The notes under the pieces were generated by a model that was not told where the DNA came from, ran no database searches, and was given only the letters and a program-made list of their open reading frames with translations. From Halictus rubicundus (Eukaryota > Arthropoda > Insecta > Hymenoptera > Halictidae), in NCBI RefSeq assembly GCF_050948215.1, contig NC_135151.1, forward strand, positions 13,184,220 through 13,248,219: 64,000 bases of DNA, in the 5' to 3' direction. Below, piece after piece: positions 33,938 to 44,641 of this stretch (position 1 is its first letter; each line of letters starts with the position of its first letter). The translations under genes were made by a program, and so were the position numbers.

Positions 33938-34021
33938 ATGCCAACGTTGATCCGAGTAAATGAACTCGTGCTAGGAACGTTTTCGCTCATTGTCAGAACG
34001 CTCAGAATTGGCTATCGGCAG
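33938..34021 (+). CDS. candidate first coding exon with GTGAGG donor
   Basis: ATG at 33938, preceded two codons earlier by an in-frame TAA, opens 28 codons ending at CGGCAG|GTGAGG (GT at 34022), phase 0. The peptide is hydrophobic with basic residues (LVLGTFSLIVRTLRIGYRQ), like a membrane or targeting segment. No partner exon was confirmed; an open plus block at about 34334-34661 might be downstream. Confidence 0.28.
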
Positions 34022-34820
34022 GTGAGGGACGTCTTAAATAATAGAACGGCAAGCTCGCGGCTGCGACAAGATAAATAGAAGCGGGAGCGTCGACGGGGGC
34101 AAGAGATAGAGAACGGTAATCGAGCAAAGCTTATCGATCGGGGAGCGTTCATTGCGCGGGAATGAGAAATGTGTCCGACGCGATTAGTTTCGAGAGAAGA
34201 CGTAAAAACGTCTCCGAGCGTCTCGCGAGCACATTGCGCGGGCGGTATTCCTGGTGCGATGAGATAATTTATTACCAATATTTTTCACCGGTGTGTTTTC
34301 CCGTCGTCATTTGTTTCGCCCGTGCTAGACGACCAAAGTGGAGGACGTTTATTTCAAGCGAGGACTCGCCCCGGTTTCTTACGTCCTTAACCATCGTCTC
34401 CGCGCGGCCTCTTTGTCGTCGCTCGTCGACGACGGTGAGGGCGACAGCGGGGGTCAACGGGGGGTTGTTTCGTTCCGAAGAAGGGAGGAAGAAGTATTCC
34501 CGGTATGCGGTAGCCGGTTTGCTTTGTCCAAATTTTTGTGCCCATTTATCTACACGTTCGTTCTGCAATCCCGTCGTGGTTCCGTCGCAGGGGCCAGCGC
34601 CGACACCACCGCCACCCCTTGTCACCGGGCTTTCATTTCTAAAGCCAGCAAGCGCGTCTGACGAGCCTCGTTCCGTCCCTTCTACCCCTTCAAGCCCGAA
34701 ATGCCTTTGTTTTTGCTGACTGCCTCGCGATAGTGTCCTAAGCGCGATTGCAATTTCCACTGGGTGGGTGGAATTTTTCTTTCCTCTTCTTTTTTCTCTT
34801 TTCCTCCCCTTTTCTCTCTT

Positions 34821-34858
<38 letters not shown>

Positions 34859-36759
34859 TTTTTTTGCAACCTCCCCGCGACTCTTACCGTCACCCACCTC
34901 CATCGAATATCCTTCGCCGTCGGACCGACGAATTTTTTACGTTAACGCTTCCGGAAAGAAAGTTCGGCTCGGCCTATCTCTGTCCTTTGTAACTTTTTCG
35001 CCCGTCCGCCTCCACGGCCCGTGGAATTTTCGATGAGAAATTCCTGACGCTAGTCCGACGGAGAAAAAAAATGTGATTGCGGACGCTAGTTGCGATTCCC
35101 GTTGACGGAGGACCGTCTATCCTCTGGAGGATTACTTTTTCAGTCTTTTAACAGTAAAAATCCGGATTGTTCCCGACTTTTTTTTAGAATAATCTGGAAA
35201 TATATTTTACTCGCGTTGCTTGCAAGTAGATTGCTGGAATGTTGAGTATTGTAGCAGATAGCGGGATAGATTCTTAGATCATTCGATGAGAGGTGGTTTC
35301 TCGTTTTCCATAGTACTAGCGTGCAAGAGTACCTAGAAGATAAGTAAATGCTAGGAGCGGTCGACTAGGCGCGGCTTTCGAAAGATTACTGACTAGTTCG
35401 ATCGAGAGATTTGACGTGGCGCTATTGCAAATGCCAATTTAGGGTCCGCAATCGCTGCCAGAATTTCTAGGATTTCGTGGATCATTTATTCGATGTGGTT
35501 TCACAAGTTTATAATTGTTCCAATTTGTACAAGGAACTTAAAGATGGAAAGCACCAGTATGATTTCATGCAAAATACAAAATTGCACCTAGCAACAGTGT
35601 TTCAAACGAATTGGAAATTTGTTACAAAATAAATGCCATCTCTAACAACAATTTCCTTGAAAGTATACAACAATTTACTCCCCGATAAAATTACAATTTT
35701 AACACAAATATGAACCAAATTGAATTGCCTGGAATTTGATGAAAATTGGAAAGTAAATTTTTAAATAAATTTGAGTATAGCCACAATCGATTTCGAGATG
35801 ACAATCGATGTACAGGGCGATACGATCTGTGCCGAGATGAATCAGTCCCGTTTTTCGTTAGTTATAATTCAGGCGAAAACGACGGCACGTGACTCGCATA
35901 TTCGCGATCGTCGAATAAAGCTTGGAGACAGCTCGTAATCGATGGTGGAAAGGTGCACACGCGTGCCTCCGCGAGTCGACGGTATCAGCTCGGAGCGCAT
36001 AAAACAATTTCTCGGAACAGATCGCATAAAGTCTCACCCAACTGCCATAAATTTCTTTTCTCGGTGCGCTACGATGCTCTTCCAACTTTCAACCGTTTCC
36101 ACTAAAACCTTCGAGCACCCTCGAGTACCGTGAGCTCCTTCGCGGTGTTCCCTCCGAGGATCGATCCTTGGAAGCATTCAAACAAAAATTATTTTCTACG
36201 GAACTCTTGTAATCGTCGACGAGGCGAGCAATTCCGGCGATATTTCAGAAGCTCTGCTCGCCGACGCGCAGAACCTTCGCTCGGTTTCATGGAGAAAACG
36301 AAGGAAATCTTTTCCCCGAGAAGAAAACACCGCGCTCACGTCGATAGAATGATTATTATATCCTGGCGACGCAAGAGTTGATATCGCGACCCTTTGCGCG
36401 TTCCCAGAAATCGCTGATCTACAAGAAAACGTTTACAGACATCACCATTTTATTTTTATTTCTCAAGCGAGTCTTTCTTTCATCCCGAGGAGTCTCGATT
36501 TTAACGAAATCGTTCGCAAGAATTCGAATTCGCTTGCAACCTCGTGGGCTAATAATCAATTTGATTTACTTAACCCAGTATAACAATTTTCAGAATTAAG
36601 GAACGAAGGAACAGAATTCATTGACGAATAATTTAGAAAGAGCATGGAACGCAAGTTGGAGAGGTGGAATGGACAATTTGGTCCACATCGTGGATAGATA
36701 TCTTAAACACCAGACAACCATCAACGAAAATACGGTTAGTGGGAAGGCATTACGTACGA

Positions 36760-36761
<2 letters not shown>

Positions 36762-36808
<47 letters not shown>
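36762..36808. repeat. (GA)n microsatellite
   Basis: About 47 bp of GA repeats; the only long tract purine-rich on the plus strand. Confidence 0.95.
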
Positions 36809-36809
<1 letters not shown>

Positions 36810-37154
36810 AAGAGAGAGCAGTTCCATTGTGGAGTTCTCTCCGGCGAGTTTCGAAGACGGTTCCCGAATGTAAATTGGGTTTTCACGCGGAACTTTCACG
36901 GTAAACACATTCGTATGGGGATCGTTCAGTAGTCGCGTTACCGTTCTCTAAACCAAACAACTGCGATTAAAGCGCAGCCAATTCTTTCACGGTCGAATGA
37001 TAACGATGAGAGATCGTCCGATCCAGGCTCTTCGCTGAGGGAAACTTGAAAATTGCGATTCTTCGCGGCCGAACAATAGAGAAACGTTTTGAGCGCGTTA
37101 ACACAATGCTCGGAACTTTTGCGATAAACCATTACCAACGATCATTCGGGGGAC

Positions 37155-37178
37155 GGGGGGGGGGGCGGCGGCGGCGGC
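37155..37178. repeat. G run followed by (CGG)n
   Basis: Eleven G bases followed directly by CGG trinucleotides. Confidence 0.9.
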
Positions 37179-37858
37179 TGCTCTCAGCTTTCGGTATCTT
37201 TCAAAACCTCTATGTATCTGCTAATAGCCGAAGTTTCCCGCCGACATATTACCGTTTGACGTCAAATACGGGGATTGCCGCTATAAGAAGCTTTACCGAA
37301 CGCGTTAGGCGCTCGGCGAATCGAAAAATAAAGTGAAAATCGATAACAACTTACGACGGAAATTTCATCGTCGCTCTTATACCTGATCTTATTAGAATAC
37401 CAGGCAGATTTTCAATACTTCCACGGTAAATGGGGAGTAAGTCACCGGAAACGATAACTGCCCCTCGAGAGAAATTTTTAAGCTTCCAGGAAAATCGGGA
37501 TCGCAAATTTCCTCTCTCTAATAACACTTATTTCACCGTTAACCAATCGAATCTAGAACGCTCCGAGGAATTTCGAATCGTTAATAACAAGAATATTAAG
37601 TCAAACGTTTCTTCGGCGTTATTGCTGCAACTTTAGGTTGTAAAAATATTTCATCGGTGACGGCCGATTTGGTGCATTTACGACGAAACTCATCAGGCGA
37701 AATTCGGACTAATACAAACATCAGAATAATTTAAGAACTCGGTTTTGTTGCATTCAATTTATTAGAATTACTAACACCCGTATGACGTAATGACGTGTAT
37801 GCGTAATTATAATTTCATCTTTCGTTGATGCTCATGGATTGTTCCATTTAATTTCGAT

Positions 37859-38073
37859 TTAACACTAAACCTACCAAGCATTAACAGTATCTGGTAAATA
37901 TTACCTTATAAAAATGGCAATCATAAATTTATTCAGATTGTCCGTTATTTTCAATATAATAAATGCTTGGACAAGAACATTTATTCCTCTATTTTCCATA
38001 AATGAATTTTTATATTTTCAATAATTGCAACATACAAAATCGATCATTTTGACTGTGGAAGGTTTAGTGTTAC
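37859..38073 (+). mobile_element. TTAA MITE, TTAACACTA family, copy 2
   Basis: It starts TTAACACTAAACCTACCAAG and ends GGAAGGTTTAGTGTTAC, where the last TTAA has changed to TTAC. The termini form an inverted repeat of about 17 bp. The interior shares TTATAAAAATG with the copy at 56037. About 215 bp, no coding capacity. Confidence 0.7.
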
Positions 38074-38341
38074 AGAAGGTATTCGTTACATGCAAGACAC
38101 AAATGTCTAATGCGATTTCAGTATCGGTCATTTTGTCGCTGTTGATTGACGGTGAAATAACTAATCTTATTGTGTTAGGCATACGATCGGGCATGTGTTC
38201 AAAGATGAGATTAGTTTTTGTTTTCAGTGAATGCATACGACGAAAATTCCTAGTATCCTCTTCAGGAAGTAAACGGTGTATGTGACTAGGAGATCGCTGT
38301 TGATGTACGCTCGTGCCTAACAATATCAAGCGTGTAGATGG

Positions 38342-38368
38342 CGAAAGAAAGTTTCGGGACAACCTAAT
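38342..38368. mobile_element. mariner-like terminal repeat fragment
   Basis: GAAAGAAAGTTTCGGGACAA followed by CCTAATG resembles the end at 9821 (GACAACCTAAT shared, with the AAAGAAA block upstream). No partner end was found. Confidence 0.35.
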
Positions 38369-40711
38369 GTTTCCGCGGTCGCGTGAATTTCTTCGGGACC
38401 GTTCACGGGAACAGGGCGATGAAGTTGTCGAACGGCGTATCAGCAGGAAGTAGTAGACGAAACACGATAAATCTCGTGCGGAACGGCGAGAGCGTTTGTT
38501 CATCCCCAGCCCTCCATATTCTCCTTGACATTATTAGAGCAGGAAGTCGAAGCCACTATCTCGCGGAACGTCCTGGAGGAAATCTCGTGTCCCCGGCAAA
38601 GAAATATTTACATAGCTGAAAGCATAGAAGGAAACTCTTACGGGCGGTTCGCGTTCGCGACGAATTGCAAATCAATGCAAATTCCGTCGCGGCCGCGTTC
38701 GTGAAAGCACACTCTTCAGCGTTCCGCGCGCTGCTACGGCTTACGTAAAACACTCGGTCGTTCGTGGTCGAGCGTTTAGTTAAAAAATCAATTAAACCAC
38801 GCCTCGGCATTCATCTTCGTTCCTTCCGGCGCGGCGGCGGCGGCGGCGACGGCGGCGACGCTATCTCCGCCGCCTGGGCGTCTCGCAAGTCAAGCAATCT
38901 TCCTGATAACCGTCAATATCTACAATCTGGATTATTAATTTCATAAAGTGCCGCGTTTCGCTTCCAACCCCGGGTAAATTTATATTCCATTAAATGTAGC
39001 TTTCATGTTGCTTTCCAGGCGTTCCATGATTACACTACCTCTCCCCTTGCATCCGCTCTCCTCTTTCCATCCTATTATTTCTTTACCACTTTAACTGCTT
39101 TGTTTCTTCCACCCGCCGACCAACCACCCCTCCCCACCGTATTTCATTTCCAAGTTATCTAGCGATCCTTCTCTACCCTTATAACAATCTTTCTCTATCA
39201 GACATTCCCGTTTATCCCGGGCCAGGTGGGACAAAAGGGGGCGCAGGTACGCGGGCACGTAGGATAAGGAGACAAAATCCACGACGAAAGAGCGCGATGA
39301 CGTGGTTCGAGCGGAACGGGGATGGTAGAGGGCTTGGAGATAGCGCGTCGTTTGCGCTATCAGTGCACTTAAGATCTTGCGGCTGGAGAGCGACGAGAGA
39401 GCCTGGGGAGAGGAGGTGGGAAAGAGAGAGAGAGAGTGAGAGAGGGAGGGAGAGAGCACCGAGAAACCTCGAGGTCGTAGCAAGTGCGCGGCGACCATGG
39501 AAACGAGCAGGACTATGGCTCGTAGTTGCGAGCGTTCTCGTCCTCGTCCTCGTCCTCGTCGTCGACGTCGTGGTCGTCGTAGCCGTCGTTCGGGACGATG
39601 GTGTGGCGATAGGAAACGGTGGAGATGGCGGCGGTGCCGATGGTGGTGCAGCAGGGTTGAATATTCATTCGCGTTACATATGGATCAGCCCTGAACGGCA
39701 TGGCTGGAACGAGCTAAGAGGAAAAGAGTGTGGCTAAGCGTCAGGGAGGGTGCGCCTCGCCCACGGATTCGAGTTAAGGGCCTGAATATTGCGTCCTTCG
39801 TCCTCCTTGTCCTCGAACGATCGGTCGGCCAGGTGCTGCTGCGCCTCGTCCACGAAAAAGGAGAATGATCACGGCCACCCCTTGGTCGAAGTATGCAAAG
39901 GTGTCTTTGATAAGAACGCCACCCCTCTAGCCACCTCTTCTTCTTCTTCTTTCCTTCTTCTTTTCTCCCGCCATCCAATCGCGACAACACCTGCCAACGC
40001 CTCCCTCCCCCCTCCCCCACGGCCTCATCCACCCTACCCGGTCGGCTTCGCAGGAACGATTAACATATTCCGCAGGAATTAGTTAATGTTTAGTTGGTTT
40101 TTGGCAGCGACGCCTCGAGGAGTCGTTAAGCTACTTGTTGGGGAATAATGGCGGGATAAATTAGATGGAAACCCCGCCGCTCGCCAGACAATGGGGACCC
40201 GGGCTGTTTTGTATTCTATGAGATTGTGGTTTTAGAGTCCCGACGGACCAACTGTGTAATTTTTGTTCCGCGGAAACTGAATATTCAGGACGACCGTGCG
40301 AATGCCGGATCCCCCTCCTCGACGTCTGGGACTTGTCTTGCCCCGTGGACACAGGTGTTATTTATTCGGTGGCCAGGATTTATCAGCGGTTCCTTACGAC
40401 TTTCTGATGTATCTGGGAAAGCTCGCCGGCGTTACAACTCGCTAAAATCAAAATTACAAACCTCCACGAATTGGTACTATGCATTCATTTGTAATCACTA
40501 GACTGTGGAATCTCTACGCCTAGCATTAGTAATTTTAATAAGCAGGAACTTATACATTGATATTTCTATATTCCTTTTGTCTGCTCAGTTTTTGGCATAA
40601 ATACAGGAGATTTGCAGTCTAATATTTATACATATTTGCTGCGTTTTCCCATCGGAGGTCTAAGGACAAAATTGCAATGTCTTGGTACAGTTCCAGTGCA
40701 CTTTCAGACCC
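38369..40711. other. non-coding stretch with GC-rich simple sequence
   Basis: It holds (GGC)n at 38828-38860, a GA-rich tract at 39422-39455, CGTCCT-type repeats at 39535-39575 and (TTC)n at 39943-39962. The frame at 39297-39737 reads as a Val/Leu run followed by a Gly/Asp run because of these repeats. No gene is supported. Confidence 0.45.
38828..38860. repeat. (GGC)n trinucleotide repeat
   Basis: GGC repeats with two GAC interruptions. Confidence 0.9.
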
Positions 40712-40937
40712 TTAACCCTTAGCATTCGAATGGCGGCTCTAAGAAGCCAATAAAAATTGCTACACAATTATTTAAAATATTTTTGACACTATTCAATTTG
40801 TTTGTATTCAATAAATTGCCGAACAGTCGAGTATTGTATGAGGAATTATAAAATGAAAATATATGGAACGGAAATATTCCAGGTCGTCAGAAATGTTTCA
40901 AATGGGAATTAAAATAGCTCCGAGTTCAAAGGGTTAA
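40712..40937. mobile_element. piggyBac-like MITE, TTAACCCTT family
   Basis: A 226 bp element with TTAA at 40712-40715 and 40934-40937. The left end is TTAACCCTTAGCATTCGAAT; the right end reverse-complemented is TTAACCCTTTGAACTCGGAG. The interior is AT-rich with no transposase. Confidence 0.7.
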
Positions 40938-43191
40938 ACAAGCAAGCTGTAAGATAATGTGGCGGTCTGGTACTGTTTGAGTAACGTTAATTTAATTGAA
41001 AATACAAAGAATGAACATTCGAAGGGATTTAGTGATTTCTTCAGAGAAACATGAAAATTATTTAAAGAAAATATGATAAAATATAGTAAGCTGGTGTCTT
41101 CAATATTGCCATTTGGAAATCGTTTCTACCACAGCTAATTTGTTTAATTTTTACATAATCTACTCGGAACGAAGATCGAAAAGTCGCCGTTGACCTCGCA
41201 GATAAAAATGGCCCTCGACAACGGCAATTACGAAAATAAAGTTTGCAAAGTTCGCCGATAATTAAATCGAAATTTTTAAAGGCCGCGTGTCCGCGGTTAT
41301 TAATTCCCGGTCTGGTCGTCAACGAAAAAGCACTCGAGTTTTCTTTTCAGAATCAAAATTGGAATCGAAGGGCGATAATTACAGAGACTTAATGGCCGCT
41401 TTAAATACGGACCATCGTCGATCCTTTCTGTTCTCCCGTTTGGTGGTACAGCGAGTAATGTAAACTGACTGACAGAGGAAGAAGAGACCGAAAAGGGGTT
41501 GGGACACACAATGGCTTTCGATGCCTGGAAGGTAGACGGTAGAAGGAGCCCCGGGAGCCAGTAAATGGATCTCCTCCGCATCCCGAGACCGGAAATGAAC
41601 GAAATGGCCGCTAAGCGAAAAGGGTTCCCTTCTTTGAGGCTTCGGAGCGGTTCAGAGATGGACGCAATGACTCCCTGATAACTGTTGCGGTGTGAAAACA
41701 GAATTTTATTCGAACGCCGACACCCTCTCCCCCGGTGGTTCACCCATCGATTATCTGACGTTTAATAGACTTTTTCCCAAGCGCATTCATCGATGCTCCC
41801 ATCCTCGAGGACGCTCTTGGCTGGCCCGTTCAATTTGCAATTTCATAACGGCAAATAATTCTTCTTCGCAACGCTCCGTCATATTCGGGAATTATTTCGT
41901 GCATTAGGTCGTAAACTAAATCCTTGCGTTTACGATTCCCGGGAAAACCCAGGCGTTTTTATGCGGTCATTCGCTTTTCGCTCGTACCGGCGCGCAGTTC
42001 GAAAGTATAATTCCCCTGGAACTTCGTGGAAGTTCGGGTTTGCGAAATTCATTCGGACGTATCATACCGAAGGGGGATGGAATCCATAAAACGGGAGGTG
42101 TGGTTTACGGCCAATCAGGAGAACTCTAAACACACGTATTTGCTAATTAATTTTTTGCGTTGAACTTCTTGCGTCCGATTTGAGACACGCTTGAAAATGT
42201 GAAAGAATAAAGTTATTTTACCACGAGCACGAAGGAAGTGTAAAATGATGTAAAAGAGTAATGAAAGGGACGGTCTTATCTTGTGAAAAGCTCATACTAA
42301 TAATCGCACAACAAGCAATTAATCATGTTTGCCACAACACATCGATTTTCCAGCTACTTTCCCCGAAGAGCGCTTTTACCGATAATACTATTAATCATTT
42401 CGAACGGTAATAAAATTTTTGAACCGGCAGAGATTAGGGTATCCCTTTTCACGAGGCGTCAGGAAAAATAGATGACAGTCATGTTTCAAATCAAGCTCCA
42501 GGCTGGTCCCGCGATCACTTTTAAGATTGGACTGTTCGTTTTTCATTCGGCGCGAGCCACGACCGGTCGTTTTATACACAAGAGGGGGAGCAATGACTAC
42601 AATAAGGCCTGAAGATGATATGGCATTAGTGTCGAGTACGATGGCTCGCGTATTTGTCAATAGGTGGCTGTTAATGACAGGGCGCCGTCCCCCGTCTCGT
42701 AATCCTCCCCGGATTCGCCCCTATTCCGCTTCACCCTCCTCTTTGCTACCCTCTCTCTTTCTCACCACCTTGCTCCGTCCTTATCCACGCTAACCCCACC
42801 GAACTAACTACTTATCCGTCCGCTTATAATCCTTCTAGGTTTCAACTTATTAATTATGCCAATTTGAGGGACAGCTGTCGAAGCAATTCACGCAGTCACC
42901 ACTCCCTGCGGGACAAGTACGTCGCTTCAGCTAATGGCTACAAAGATCGCTCTGCCCGCTCCTAATACGTTTCAAATAAGTTGTCCAACAGATTCCTGAA
43001 CACCGTGCATCTCTGCATCATCAGTTCCCATTATTACGGAGTCATGAATGATTTGAAAGAAATTAATAAAGCAGTGAAACTCGAACTCGGATTCAAACAG
43101 AGCCACAGTGAATAGCAATCATCGCTATTATACAGTAATTAACTTGTCTTGTTCTTTTGATTTGCAACTTCCTCCTGTATTTTCCAAGGTT
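40938..43191. other. non-coding stretch, nothing recognised
   Basis: Frames at 41300-41743 (minus) and 42391-42793 (both strands) overlap and lack support. No repeat or motif stands out. Confidence 0.45.
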
Positions 43192-43680
43192 GTAATTCCT
43201 CGTAGTAGAAAACCAGAACATTTAAAATCGATGTATTAGAGTCACAATCCCAGGGAACTTCCATGGCCACTTACAATAAATGTCTGAAAAGAAGGTCTTT
43301 CGTTTCAAAATGAAATGTTCAAGATTTACAACGTTCAGTACCAAAACTGTTTAACACAGCCGTATGAATCACATGATTTTTCGCTTTCTCATCGATCAGT
43401 CACGGTCGTAATTCCCCGACGACGAAATCAGGCCACATAAAATCGATGAGTTAATGCCATACTGCCCGAAGCTTCCCCATCAGCCTAATGTTCGCAACTA
43501 AACTCTCACATTTCATCGCAAAATTTTCCCGACTTGCACAGCTCATCGTCCAAATTTTTCGTCGATTCTACGAATCTCGCGACGTCCAACTTTCTCAGCT
43601 ACCTTCCGGTCTCGTGTTTCCGCTACAGAGAAAATCAGGACATTTAAAATCGATGAGTTAGTGTCATAAACCGGAGGACT
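43192..43680. repeat. diverged tandem array, about 210-bp unit, 3 copies
   Basis: The word AAAATCGATG with flanking (A/T)GTAATTCC...ATCAGG and GAGTTAGTG-like blocks recurs at about 43224, 43438 and 43646, spaced 214 and 208 bp. Each copy is followed by a CTTCC/CTTGC block. The third copy is truncated on the right. Confidence 0.6.
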
Positions 43681-44338
43681 TGCTTAGCAACTTTGCGTTT
43701 CAGCGTCCGGATTTTCGAGATTTCCCGTGTACTGGGATTGTCGATGAAGCCGGCGTAAAGCAAAGCGTTACAAGATACAAGGCGCACGTGGCGATAAAAA
43801 TCAGGGATGTGATTGAACGCGAGGCAATAAAGCGTGTTCGCGCGCGTACGCCCGCCGCGACACGCAAATTCACCGTGACAGAAATTCGCCGGTATAAAAC
43901 TAAATTGGCACCGCTCAAAGACAGCTGCCGGGGGACGGTTCTGTAACGAAGGTAACCGATGAAGACGACAGGATGAAGACAGGGGGCTGGTTGCGCTGGT
44001 AAGCAATAAAGTTACGCCTCGCGGCGCACCGGGGTATCATGCCGCAGAGGGCTCTAAACATTCTGCGCCGTCTATAAGGCGTTAAGCGCAGCAACTTTAT
44101 TGCCTTTCGGCCAACCAGGATCGAAACGAGAGGCGCTTTTATGAGCGCGAAGCTTAGGCCCTCTGTCCTGATACCGGTTAACTTTCGCGATCGTTATCGG
44201 GGCTGCACCCGCGGCCGTCATTGTCTCTGCTAACGATAGAACAGATACATCAAGGAGGTTTCCACCTAAACGAATCTCCCTTTAGTCGCATTCCACTAAA
44301 ACGAATTTATGGGAGGTCGCGTTTAACGCGTATCCCGC
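43681..44338. other. non-coding stretch
   Basis: Overlapping plus and minus frames at 43644-44006; none supported. Confidence 0.4.
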
Positions 44339-44641
44339 ATGGAAATTCCACGGACCGCCGATTACTTGTTGCTACGCCGCATTCTGCCGATCCTCTCCGC
44401 CATTTTACAAGCAAGCTTGATTTCTGATGCTACATTGTTGCGTACACGAGAATGTCTGATAATAGGTAGCACCGCTTGCTCCAGTTCTTCGGCTATGCCG
44501 GGTATCTCGATGAAATTCGAGAACCGAAGCTACCCACTCACGCTAAAACCGGAATACATTCGTGCTAACAATTCTTCTAAAAAAGTACCTACACGCAAGT
44601 ACATGCTACGTATTCTACAGTTACGAAAATGCATTTGCTAA
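44339..44641 (+). CDS. 100-aa ORF with hydrophobic N-terminus
   Basis: ATG at 44339 opens 100 codons to TAA. Residues about 8-28 (DYLLLRRILPILSAILQASL) could be a signal anchor; the rest is polar, with Cys and a basic C-terminus. Another plus frame (44221-44427) overlaps the start. No splice or polyadenylation support and no family recognised. Confidence 0.2.
   Translation: MEIPRTADYLLLRRILPILSAILQASLISDATLLRTRECLIIGSTACSSSSAMPGISMKFENRSYPLTLKPEYIRANNSSKKVPTRKYMLRILQLRKCIC

Larger units (their letters stand above)
34022..37858. other. non-coding stretch with simple repeats
   Basis: Frames at 34162-34760 overlap on both strands in GC-rich DNA. A CT tract lies at 34828-34852 and a GA tract at 36762-36808. 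A G run followed by CGG repeats lies at 37155-37178. Elsewhere (35050-35830, 37200-37850) nothing is recognised. Confidence 0.4.

Noticed and set aside
38018..38503. 161-codon minus frame
   Set aside because: It overlaps the end of the TTAACACTA MITE and the mariner-like end, so it is a composite of repeats.
39297..39737. 146-codon plus frame with a Val/Leu run resembling a membrane segment
   Set aside because: The hydrophobic run is the translation of CGTCCT/CGTCGT repeats.
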